Below are positions 35,501 to 46,784 of a stretch of DNA of 64,000 bases, piece after piece. The stretch is from positions 62,001-126,000 of the forward strand of contig NW_025939355.1 of NCBI RefSeq assembly GCF_000764305.2. The letters run 5' to 3'. Made by a program: the position numbers and the translations under genes. Numbering within the stretch: the stretch's first letter is position 1; each line of letters starts with the position of its first letter. This stretch comes from Hyalella azteca (lineage: Eukaryota > Arthropoda > Malacostraca > Amphipoda > Hyalellidae). The notes beneath the pieces were generated by a model. The model did no database searches, was not told where the DNA came from, and saw nothing but the letters and a program-made list of their open reading frames with translations.

Positions 35501-35770
35501 TGATGCTTCGTTCAATTTCCTCCTTTATATTATTCACTTGAAACAAAGTTCTTGGTGAACCTTGCCTCTCTTCACTCCATGTCCTGATCTATTAGCCAGG
35601 AGTTCTGTGATAATTACAAAAATGCAAATTGTTTATCCAGGTGCGCATTCTAATGGCTGATGAATGTTCGGGTTATAAGTGAACACCCGTGTATACGCGA
35701 CCTTAATTTGCAATTTGTATCGTACATTCCAACGTTGAGATGACCCCTACTGTGCCTGCCGAGTGTTTTT
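32513..35770. other. No gene recognised
   Basis: AT-rich, many T-runs on the plus strand. ORFs at 32660-33082 and 33099-33486 are hydrophobic through T-richness and show no family motif. A stretch near 34655-34735 is less AT-rich and ends in TTTAAAG/GTTAGC, which could be a non-coding exon with a donor, but nothing confirms it. Confidence 0.3.
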
Positions 35771-35895
35771 AGCGCATTTTCTTATTTATGAAAAAAGGCG
35801 CTATTGTGCTCGTCATGTCCGTCCGTGACTTCACCGACGGACGGACGAGAAAATGCGCTCTCTGTCACTCACTGCAGTGAGTAGTGATCTAATTT
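35771..35895. repeat. Dispersed short repeat, copy 3 (AGCGCATTTT family)
   Basis: Starts AGCGCATTTTCTTATTTATG, has CTATTGTGCTCGTCATGTCC, and ends GAGAAAATGCGCTCTCTG, CACTCACTGCAGTGAGTAG. The centre holds a small GTCCGTCC/GGACGGAC inverted pair. Confidence 0.8.
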
Positions 35896-36544
35896 TTTTC
35901 CTCTGACGATGTTTAAGTTTCAACGCGTTAAATCTTAATCGCGTCCTCATGCTCTTCAATATCGAGTTGTATGTCGGTAGGTAATTCATCTAATTTTGTA
36001 CCCATCGTATAACCTATTTTATGTGATATTTTATTTTTCTCTAATTTTTACCTAACTTGGTAAGTTTAAATTTAATAACTAGTGCATTGTAATTTTGGTC
36101 ATTTCCTAGTGATGTTAGTGCTAATTACTTGCTGTTTGTTTGCCTCTGACAGACATCGCTTTCTTTTTTTTCTCTCGTATAATTTCGCATGATTTGTGGG
36201 ACTTGATAATGTCCATATGGTAAAAAGTAGGAGTTCTAAAAATTATTATACAATACCATTTAATGAATCAAACGAACCGATTACGATCCACCAGAATCGC
36301 ATCATGATGGCATGACCGCATACAGTAAGATCAGTGGTAGGTTTCTTGCGGTGTAATTTCTTGAGTGCTTCGCGTTAAGGTCTTGCCACTAATCACCCAT
36401 GGCCTTGAACTGTTGTTGGAAGTATTCACTATCATTCAGGTATGGTGTTGTCTTCGTACGGTGTTGCTATGATCCAATAAAGGAGCTTAACCGACTTATG
36501 TTTTTCTTGCGTTGGAACATTATTTCTTTGAACATTCTCATTTT

Positions 36545-36675
36545 TAGCGCATTTCTCATTTATGGAAAAATGCCCTATTGTGCCCGTCATGCCCGTCCGT
36601 CTGTGACTTCGTGTTTTCGTCGACGAGAAAATGCGCACTCTGTCACTCACTGCAGTGAGTATTGAGTTACATTTT
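36545..36675. repeat. Dispersed short repeat, copy 4 (AGCGCATTTT family)
   Basis: Starts AGCGCATTTCTCATTTATGG, contains CTATTGTGCCCGTCATGCCC, and ends GAGAAAATGCGCACTCTG, CACTCACTGCAGTGAGTATT, GAGTTACA. Only 650 bp from copy 3, same orientation. Confidence 0.8.
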
Positions 36676-38040
36676 TTCATAACTTTAAATGCTTTTTTTG
36701 CTCAACCTTCGCATGAACTGAAATTTTCTTTCAAAAGGATAATTGAAATGAGTAAGCTTGCCTGAATGAGTGCCCACGCTCAAAAAGTAATAGTTTATGC
36801 GCTGTTCTGGGCAGAGATTAAACACGGCCGAGTTTGCGACGTACGAGGGAACTTTTGTTGTGGAGTCGGGGTGACTAGAAGCGGCCTTTTACCATAATTT
36901 ACATGAACCTACGAGATTTGGTTGATGAAATCTATTGAACGAGGTTTGTATAAAATAAGGAGGGGTCACCCGGGAACAGTGTCCATAGTTAAGATCCTTA
37001 TTTAAACTATAGTTGAATCATGCCCGTGAAGAAAGAACGCAGGGAATAAGGAGTCGATGCTTTACAAACATAAATATATGAAATTTATGTATTTCTATTG
37101 AGTGCGAAGTGATCAACTAAATTAAGGCAACCTCAACGTGAATATATTCCACCGAAGTTCATAACAGACACGCAGTTCTACATATAGACATCTCCGACTC
37201 TAGGGTTTAGCTGCACGCTAAAACCTTTCACGGCTCGCAGGAATTTTATATTTACCTTTTCTAAATCACAACCCTACGTTAAAATCTCGACAAAAAATTA
37301 TTTCTAGTCTATTAACTAGAAAAATAAAAGGTACAATGATTGTATGCATTTCATTGCTGGAGGGAAGACAGTGATGTGGAAAGCTTATGACAGCTCGGGG
37401 ATTACAGAAGTGGGCGACTGCTGAAAAACGGTTGGCAGGAGCGGATAGGTATAACAGACGACCGCTCAATGCCGAGCTGACATCTCAGTCACTTAACAGA
37501 TAACAGAGGAATATGAGGTACGTATGAATACAGTTAAAGGTATGCTAATCCGACATGTGGAATAGGTCTCATTTGAAAATAATCATTGCGCTGGTGTTAT
37601 ATTCAAGGATGTCATTAAATTCTATCATACAGAACGCAAATAGCAGAGTAGTAGAAATTTGTGTTAGATATTTATTATTGGATGTTATCATTGACATTTC
37701 AGGCACTGGTATAAGGAGTGTTTGAAAGTACACATCTCTGCTCTCCCGCATTTCAGATTTACCGGAACCGATAAATTAAATATTGTAGTATAAAGCATAA
37801 CCTTGATGAAGATAATTATTAAGATGTACGCGAGAGGGATGCATTTTTTCTTTTTGCTGAATAAAAGACACGTAACTGTGTGTCCAACACATTTAGACTT
37901 CAGGTCTCGCTTTCCTATTATTGTTAATTTGTAGACAATTTTTCTATAAATAATTTTTTAACCAAAAAGAATGGGGGGTCAAAATATCCATTATGCCTTC
38001 CTAGTGAGACACTATTCTACAAATGCAAATAATTTATCGC
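36676..38040. other. No gene recognised; 3' flank of desaturase-like gene A
   Basis: No convincing exon. The 67-codon minus ORF at 37266-37469 and the 60-codon one at 37569-37751 have no recognised similarity. The 3' UTR of the minus-strand gene at 38041-41580 should start here. Confidence 0.35.
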
Positions 38041-41000
38041 TCACGAGTGATTTTTCTTCTTGTGGATCATCTTTTGAACAACTTCTGGAATAAGAGGTTT
38101 TATTTGCGGGAAGCCTGGCGGTTTAGGGTTGGGGTTTGCAGAGCAAATCTGCAGGTACATCCCGAGAATCAGTTCCTTCTGCTTAACGAAGCTGAAGTTC
38201 AAGTTAAATTCTTCGCACGTCTCGATGAGTGCGGGGTAAAGATACGGGAGCTTGGAGTGGTCCACAGTAGGGAAAAGGTGATGGAGGCTGTGGTCACCGA
38301 AAGATATCGCGACCAGGAATAAAGATCCTGTCACTTCGATCCTATAGGGTAGAAAATTGAAGAAAAATGATAAAAATCCTGTTTTCATTGCATGTTTTGC
38401 CAAGGAAAACGTTGAAGAAAAAAAAAGGTACCCAAAATAATTTTTCATGAAATTCTTAGCTGAGGGAGCACTTTTTAATATCTAATCAGTTCTTGAAATA
38501 TGGGATGGAAATCATTGTAATGCAAAGTGCGCTGTAGAAGTACAAGGCCTATTCTCCATAAAATCCTCATAACGCTTCAACCATGAAGTCACTAAAATAA
38601 AATCGTGAAAACTATGTACAACGTATTTTTTCTAACATATTTTTCTATAACAAAGAAAAAACACGTTTGCCTGATCATTGTATGAAAAAGTTCTTAATAT
38701 TTTCTGATACTTACTTGTCGCGCACGGCGTCTAACTGGCACAGCCCCCAGTCAGGGTCGCTCCTGAAGGTGTCGTAGGCGTGGTAGATCTCAGGGTGGTG
38801 GTGAGCGGCAATCAGGCCCACCCAGGCGAAGAAAAAGCTCGCGGTGCATATCGTCGTCAGGTACAAGCTGCAACATAATTATTCCCTGAAAGATAAAATC
38901 TTGTTACCTCTGCAAAGCTTCAAAACCAATAAGCCCAAGAAATGGAGATGATGAAAAGGAATCAGATTAGATATGAAAAAATTTTGATCATTTTACATAT
39001 CGTGCGACCAGCAGTGATTATACATTTTTACAATACCCCGTCATAGTTGCAATATTAAGCTATTTTATATCCCCTATGCTGTTATGTAATTGTTCTTTAA
39101 TAATAGACTCACAGCAGCCCAGTCTGAAAACTCCCAGTGCATAGCATCATGACGACACACTGGGCCCAGGGCAGGACGTTTATCATCTCAAACTTCCGTG
39201 TTCCAATGATGAGACCCGCGATCCGTTTGATGATTTCGATGAAGAAAGCAAGTAGCATCGTAAGGTGACACGTGACTGGAGTCACGTATCTGTGGAGGAA
39301 GTGTTTATGTGGCTCTGGTAGGAAGTGTATAAACGGTTCCAGTACGGATATTTCAAAGTCATAGAGAGTGTTGGGGTACAAATGATGCGACAAGCCGTGA
39401 GTGATGCGCCAGTCTGATGACGACAGCGGAGAAAGATCAAAGTAGAACATTCTGAAGTTATCTGCTTGGTGGAAGAAGTTATGCGCCGTGCCCATTATGG
39501 TCCACAAGACCAAACCTGCCAAGTTGAGGTGGATTTGGTCATACATTTAGAAATTAGAAAATTACGGGTTTACTTCATACTTGACCTAGCTAATGAGTTT
39601 CATGCAATTGTTCAGTATCCAAGCAAGAAGTCGTGCTATTTCAACTTCAAAGGGCTGCTGCGACTTCAGTTCTCGTCAAACTAAACAATTTTGCAGTCTT
39701 TCGATCTTGATTAGTGTACGTACATTTGCACACAACACTTGAAATTAGAAATGAAGACAAGTTTGACTATTTGAGAAGCTTAAATTCCCTGTCTAAAATT
39801 ATCGTATTTATATAAAACTTTTTTTGTATATTTGTACCACCATCCCGCTTCTTACTATAACTCATTTCACGGAACTATACTTACGATATGCCTCTAGTAT
39901 TATTATCATATTATCTTTGTACATTTATTCGTACTATTTGGACCATATAAGTTGTGACAATTTGTTCTATTCATAACTAATGTCACTTTCTTAGTATACC
40001 CTGCTTTAGATTATAAGTATATACTGATTTATAATACCGATTTTCTATGGGTTTGTTAAATGATTTCTAAAATGATTTAAATGATTTAAAAGATTTCTTT
40101 CTCTCTGCATGTATTTCTCATATTACCAACTGCTCTTCAAAGTATTTTCATAAAGTCACTAGGCCCTCTTCGTGCTGTCGTATGTTTAGTGACACATTCG
40201 TCACGTAACAACCATTTCCAACAGGTGAAATTCAGGTCAGTAATTTTTTTCAACGCAATCCAGTATATTAAATTTCCCTCGAAAAATATATTCGCAAGAA
40301 CGACCAACAATTCCTATCTGCAAGAAAAACTAAATTTACATGAGAATTAGTAGCACTATGATAGCAAGATCACCAGCGCAGAAGGCGAGTCCGTATGAAG
40401 CGTGCACAGCAGCAGCGAAGACCGTAGCCACATACAGCGCTGCTTGGCCGTCGGCCATCAGCTTCATCTTGAGGCTCGGTCCCCTCCCCACCCTCTGCAG
40501 CACTGGCCACACCTTGGGTCAACATTGCTCATCAGGTCTGTCAGACTCTAGCTAGACAAGTGAAGCCGATCATAGCATTAATCAGTAGTTTCGGCAACTG
40601 CATATACACAATTACCTGAATTTTGCGTATTTAGATTTCATAATGGCATACAAGAACAAAAAGCATAGCCACTGGTGATAACTCGTGAAGTGCATAACAC
40701 TGACGAAGAATTGCGTTAAATGATGAATCATTTTAAAATGTAATACACAATATAAAAAGCGCAGTAAATTTCGGTGCTGAATGTTTATTGGAACCAGCGA
40801 GTCCTGAAAGAATTTCGCCTGCAATGACCTTCCTCTGCAGAGTTTTATAGAAGCCGTCCTCATGGAAAGTGTAGGGGGAGTTTCTCTTGTTGGTTGCTTC
40901 CCTCACGTAGAACTTGGGCAACATTTTCGCCACGGCGGGGTTGACGTGGGCAGACTCAAACGCCTCCGTGATGTCCGTGCCGCGCGTCGTCTCCAGCCAA

Positions 41001-41580
41001 AACCGACCTTGCGTGACAAAAGATTCGTTTAGAAGCGAATCTTAGCGTAATACTACTTTGAGGCTTCGTGTTTCTTATTGAGGAAGCCGCCTCGCCCAAA
41101 TCAATCTAGCAGTACAGTATACAATTAAATGTCAATAGTCGAATCTTTCTTAGTTGATTCGCAACGTTTAAACTGCTGGAGCTCCGGTCACGATGGAGCC
41201 GAAGTTTTGAAACTTGTGAGCGTATAATAGCGCACTAAGTATTCTGCTTCTTTATGCGGAAGTGCTCGCAGGTGAAATCAGTTCAGTAATAAAACTTATT
41301 GTTAAATTTCTAATTGCATTTCGCTAACATTTTAGTGATTTTTACCTCCGGGATGTCTGCCGATGAAGTCGGTGAGGTCATAAAGCTTGTCGTGAATTCT
41401 CCACAGGTTGTCCGCGGCATCATCAACCCGCTTCCCGCCCATCCAAGCATCAGCCGTCTTCAGAAAAATATTTCGGTTAGTTGGGACGTCAACCGTAAAT
41501 CCCGGATTAGGATTCCCAGAGCCATTCCAACCATGGACGCTGCGTGTGGTACTGTGAAAGGATTTTTCTTTTGGCACCAT
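38041..41580 (-). CDS. Cytochrome b5-related protein (b5/fatty-acid-desaturase fusion), paralogue A
   Basis: Membrane enzyme of the Cyt-b5-r family: an N-terminal cytochrome b5 haem domain feeding electrons to a desaturase/hydroxylase-type di-iron membrane domain; the substrate is unknown. Exons on the minus strand: 41580-41346, 41007-40829, 40512-40374, 39515-39113, 38867-38715, 38341-38041. All are GT-AG, phases agree, total 1,410 nt (469 residues plus TGA). The b5 domain has LWRIHDKLYDLTDFIGRHPG (axial His of HPGG at about 76) and the second His in FESAH. Histidine boxes: HNFFHQADN and HGLSHHLYPN (exon 4), AAHHHPEIYHAYD (exon 5), DHSLHHLFPTVDHSKLP (exon 6). Hydrophobic spans lie in exons 3 and 4. 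The start ATG 41580 is the first in-frame one with a full b5 domain after it. Paralogue B lies 5.2 kb upstream in the same orientation. Confidence 0.92.
40817..41009. repeat. 193-bp tract identical to 49078-49270
   Basis: Covers all of exon 2 (41007-40829) plus about 12 intron bases on one side and 2 on the other. Base-by-base comparison found no difference from paralogue B, synonymous sites included, whereas neighbouring exons are clearly diverged. Confidence 0.93.
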
Positions 41581-41806
41581 TCCAATGGATTTTCAATTTT
41601 ATTCTCATGAGATTTGGATGTCTCTTCTGATTTTTTGCTCAAAATTCAAGAAGATCTGCACAAAATATTAGGAACATTTTTCTTCAAGTCCCATGTATCG
41701 ACTACCCTTATTGAATTAACTGAGTTATAGCTGATTCAAGGATCAGAAATTTGTTCCTGACGCGAAAGCATAAGCATTCCTCCGTGTGGACAGATAACAG
41801 ATCCAT

Positions 41807-42065
41807 TATCAGCGTTATAATAATATAATAATAATATAGCGGTTTCAGCGTTAGTAGGCCGTAGGCCTGTCGCCGATTCTTAACATCGCAGAACATCCAC
41901 AGCTTGCGATCTCGACTCGCAGCTCACTGCTTCAATTTTGCTTTGCTTGACCGCCCGGCCTCCTTGCCGATTCTTACCAGAAACTGGCGCACAGAGCTGG
42001 TATCGAACCCGCGCCTCTGCTCCAATCGTGGTACTCTGAACTTTAACCACTGGGCCACCCTGCCC
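41807..42065 (-). mobile_element. tRNA-derived SINE
   Basis: On the minus strand the head reads GGGCAGGGTGGCCCAGTGGT (tRNA start and A box, TGGCCCAGTGG) and, about 45 bases on, GGTTCGATACC (B box). The body follows, and an (ATT)-like tail lies near 41807-41835. There is no acceptor-stem pairing of a functional tRNA, so it is a SINE, not a tRNA gene. It is upstream of gene A. Confidence 0.8.
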
Positions 42066-44244
42066 ACAAATGATTTCCTTCGAACCGCAACCATTGATAT
42101 TATTTCCAATTTTTATTTTCATTGGTCTACTTCGTTTTTGCTGGAAAATGTAACAAATATTGATAGCTTACTCTTCAGGCAAATGACGTTGAAACATCGT
42201 TAATTACGGGTATGTTTCGTTGGAACAACGTCTGATAAACATTAATTCAACGTCAAAAGCTGTAGAGTTAGTAACTTCTCTTCAGTCCCTCCCATTGTCA
42301 TTCCGAAAATTTTCATGTTTTATTACGAGGTTGCGGGCTGAACAGCTGCCCTCTTGATTTTAATAATTGTCCCCTTATATTTAATAGTAGATATGATGAA
42401 GAAAAAATTTCAAATTTCTAAAGCATCGCCCATTTACGGGGCTTTTTTTGACGGTTAACAACTAATTTTTTTAAAAAGCGTACTTTAGATGTAAGCCAAC
42501 TAGAGTTCGTCGTTGCTTCATTGTAAAAGAACTAAATTTAATGATCATTTCAAACATCCTTGTATCGAAGTTCGCTGGTTTGGGCACGAGCTTTTTTAGC
42601 TTCTGTTCAACGAACAGAGATCGAACATAATAAATACGTCCCGCGGCAATAGAATTTGCTGCACATTACTTGCTAGGCAGTATAAGGCATTTGGAATTTG
42701 AATTCATTCCTCAATTATTCGACTCCTCAATTATCCGTCGAACTTTTTGTTTAGTCAAATTAAGAAGGCATTGTCTGGAAGGTATCCTGAAACTTTAATC
42801 GCTCTTAGTTTTTATTAGCATTAAATTGTTGATCGATAAATTATTCTGTTCTTTCGGCATTTTATTCGCTAGTCATGCTTGAATCTGTGTAAATATGGCT
42901 ATTGTTCTCTTTATTGCAATAGTGGTATTCAAATTTTTGAACTGATGTTGGTCTCCAATACATTTTCACTGAAACTTTCAAAACTTACAATAAAACTTAT
43001 TAGATATTTGTTTCTTTAATTACAGATATATATTTCAATTTAATTTTGCAAATAGGTTCAGCATAAATATTGAATAACCAATTCACATATTATTCGTACT
43101 GCTTATCATTAGGGGACAAGCATTTTCTTGTTTCTATCTTAAAAATATCTCATTTGAACATTTTTCCATCTGCAATTTGGTTCATAGGAGTTTCATTTCT
43201 CCATCTGCAATTTGGTTCAAATGCAAGGCTTGCAAAAACGTTGCAAGCCTAGTTAGCATAATTCATATAGTCTCCTCCACAACTACTGTGCACTAATGCT
43301 CTTATACTCATAACCTATATTTCGATGAAAAAAAATGTTCTATGAAACACTCTCATAATTCTCATTTCACAGTTTCAATTAACACTAGCGTTGGAAGGCC
43401 CGAATGTCGGTATGCAACGACCACAGCAAGGCTCTGTTAAGGACTGAGAGGCAGCATGTAAGGCATACCGATCAAATGTCCCTTCTTAGGACATCGAGTT
43501 GGTAGCTCATTGCTTGAGCCTTGTGTACTGTACAGTGTTATGGAGAGGTTCACATGTGCGCAATTTGAATAAGTATTTAGCCATGTTCCCATATGTCCAT
43601 TTTCTAAATTTATGCACGTCAGGTCAAGCGAAAATGAATCTAGTCAGTCATGATAAACAGCACCCAAATGTTAGGTAGATTTTGAACATGACATCATTTT
43701 GCTGAATTTTCTTGAAGGTCCCAAACGTTTACTGGAAAAGATTCGATAACTGCTTCATTAACGAGAAGTACGTTAATGAATAGTGTATACTCAAAAATAT
43801 AATTTAATATTCAACCCGTTAATTAGATTTTTCTTAATTTTTGAATTCACTATAATAATTAACTTGATATCTACTTGCGGCGCTCGCCTAGAAATAACCT
43901 GCATACGACGGATGAAAATAATGCACCAACCTTGTACGCCTTATCAAGAACCAGATGCTAATCTTGCGATAACGAAGTTGTTTGTTGCAATTTGATGCAG
44001 AGCAAGTTACTCTATTTTCTCGAGTCAAGTCAATAATATCGTAAATGATTCCTTGAATGATGTGACATCAGTCAATAATATCGTAGAAAACTGCGCGAAT
44101 GAAATAAATTTCGTCATTGACTGACGAAGTTCAAAATTTCATCGGGGGGAACTAATAAGACAACTAAAAATAAACGAGAAAGTAATTTAGTCTGATCTAA
44201 CATTCCGTCACATCACAGAAGTCAGAACTACTGCCAAAAAATAT
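42066..44244. other. No gene recognised
   Basis: AT-rich DNA between paralogues A and B. A short local duplication (CCATCTGCAATTTGGTTCA twice) lies at 43167-43220. No exon could be supported. Confidence 0.3.
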
Positions 44245-45130
44245 CAGAGGTGGGCAGTAGCGCGCTACATGTAGCGGCCGTTACATTTTCAGTAGCGGTA
44301 GCGGTGCTACATTTAAGCAATTGTAGCGGTAGCGGTAGCGCCCGCTACATATTTAAGTAGAGATACGAGGTTTTTGCCGCTACAGCGTTACCGCTACATT
44401 TATAGATAAAGCCTTTAAATTTTACTTAATAGTATTAAATATTATTTAAAAACCAGCATGATACGTACATAATATAAATTACAGAATAAAACTGTACGAA
44501 AGATTTCGGTGTAATGTTGTCAACCTCATCCTGTTACTAGTGTCAACATGTTAGTTGTTACTTGTTAATTTGTTAACAGTAACCACTTACAGGTATTTTT
44601 TCATGTTTCAGTTTGCTCACAGTTATTTTTACACAGTTATTTTCATGTTTCACCTTCCCTACATGGATGTCTACTTTAATCTACCAATCTCAAAAATAAT
44701 CCACATACATATATATACAAATAAAAGATTGATTTTTTACATGTTTATGTGGATAATTTTTGAGTTTGGTAGATTAAAGTAGACATACATGTAGGGAAGG
44801 TAAAACATAAAAGTAACTGTAACTTTTATTTACTGTATCTAACCCGTACTAGCTCGGTTAGGTTAATTGCGATAAAGTTGCATTGATATGTTTTGAAAAT
44901 GTTTATTAACATTAAATGTTTATGAGTAAATCCCAATAGCAGAACAATAAATATTTAGAGATTTTCAATAAATTTGGCCATTGGAGCGGCTAATGTAGCG
45001 GCGCTACCTTGTACTGTAGCGGTAGCGCTCGCTACAATCTAGCGGATGTAGCGGTAGCGCCCGCTACAATTAGAGCATGTAGCGGTAGCGGTAGCGCTCC
45101 TATATTTCAAAGTAGCGCTGCCCAGCTCTG
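44245..45130. mobile_element. Non-autonomous hAT element
   Basis: Terminal inverted repeats CAGAGGTGGGCAGTAGCGC and, at the right end, the complement of CAGAGCTGGGCAGCGCTAC, typical of hAT elements. Flanking octamers AAAAATAT (44237-44244) and GAAAATAT (45131-45138) fit an 8-bp target duplication with one mismatch. Subterminal regions carry many GTAGCGGTAGCG repeats in both orientations, probable transposase-binding sites. The centre has an inverted pair (about 44647-44806, CACCTTCCCTACAT against ATGTAGGGAAGGT). There is no transposase. Confidence 0.88.
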
Positions 45131-45138
45131 GAAAATAT

Positions 45139-46784
45139 GATACGCGCTCGATCAAAAATATCATATACCTCTGGACTCTCATAACCCACCCTTTCACTAA
45201 TATAATCAAAATATGAATTGTGAAAATCGGAATTGTACGAGATATTTCTGGGCTCTTGTTAATAAACCCATAAGTCCTTAGATAAGTAATAAGGCTTGTA
45301 GCCGCAATTTTCAATTTCTCTTGAATTTGCAGATGTAGAATTAGTCTACTAGTCGTAGTTTATTTCTGATGCGTCAAAGCATTCAGTGTTGGACCCTAGA
45401 TGCATGTATAGTAAGTACCCGAGGTTCCAAGCTATATTCGGTCAGTTAGATTTGATTACTTGAATTATTGATTATACCGTTTCATATTTATTGATTTATC
45501 TTTGTTCACACATTGTCATTTCTTGCATATATCATGAATCATTCTTTGTATGTTTGTCTTATGTATTTTCTTGTAATTTTCTTTCTAGAAACCGTACATC
45601 ATGGAATACTCGTTCTGTATCCTGCCATGATGGCGCGTCTTTGAATAGTTCAGCAAACGTTCCCAAAGGACTAGTCAACGAGAAAGTCCTTTACAAGGTT
45701 TATTATATGTCATATGCAAGTTAGAAGATACAATACGGTAATAAATAATCGATTTTGTTGCCTAGTAGAATGTTCGCTGTGTAAGAAGCACAGTCAGCGT
45801 GAACGGTTTTATCTGACTGGAGCTTGTAGGCATCAGACCTCTTGCGACCAAGGCCAACATATCTTAGGTGGCAACGTCAAAGTGTAAAAAGTATATTTGA
45901 CTTAACTTTAAGTACTTTTTACTCATCCTGAAGATAATTCAGAGCAAAAATTTATACACATCAAACCAAATTTATCAGAGACCGCTGCTCCAAACCTGCG
46001 CCGCCGGCGCCATTTCATAAACATTGTTACATTTCAAAATTTTGTACCAATATTATTTATAATTTTTCGCGTTTGAATTTAACTTTAAGAAGAGTGTGGC
46101 AACAGTCGCACATGGTTGCCGGATCATTTTTGTTGGGAATTAGATATTTTTGTAAAACGAAAAATAATTCACTAATTTCATCATCCGTGAATACGAATTT
46201 GTGGGCGCGTCCCACCTCGAAGTATCACGAGTATCACAAGTGATGCACGCACTACAGGTTGTGGTTTGCTGCTCATTACATTACAGTCTGCAATGGGTGC
46301 GATTTTAGACGGAAAAGTTTTCTTACTTAATTTTAGAAGGAACTGTTTTCCTACTTCTTAAAAATCATTTTAGACGGAACAGTTTTCCTAATCGTTAAAA
46401 TCATTTTCCAGTTAATGACATTAAGTTCAACTTAACGGCATTGATATGCGAATAATTTGCACAAAAATTACCGCATCATTTTCGCAGGTATACTCTCGCA
46501 ACCTATAACAATTAATGAGCCATAAAAACCTATCGAATAATTGATGATACCTTCTGACTCTCGTATAATATAATTTTCACTACTACCATTTAATGTACTA
46601 ATTATTGCACAACGCATGTTTTCACTCGTTTTTTTTTCACTTTTCACCGAAACATGTCCTAATTACACCGACACATTGATTAGAATGTGTCATGAGCACA
46701 TCCTAATCACATTGAGGGATTAATGCCTAACTTGATTCTTTCTAACTTTTTTCACCATCATTACACTCCTTCATCTTGCGAGCC
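45139..46784. other. No gene recognised; 3' flank of desaturase-like gene B
   Basis: An ORF at 45491-45724 contains a short less AT-rich stretch after a TTTCTAG acceptor-like site, but there is no family match and no partner exon. Otherwise AT-rich intergenic DNA. Confidence 0.3.

Noticed and set aside
38023..38322. 99-codon plus-strand ORF (and a similar one at 46776-47069)
   Set aside because: Antisense shadows of the last exons of the two Cyt-b5-r genes; the similarity between them comes from the paralogy on the minus strand.
41904..42203. ORFs of 60-100 codons on both strands and a possible tRNA gene
   Set aside because: The sequence is a SINE with A and B boxes but no foldable cloverleaf; the ORFs are shadows.
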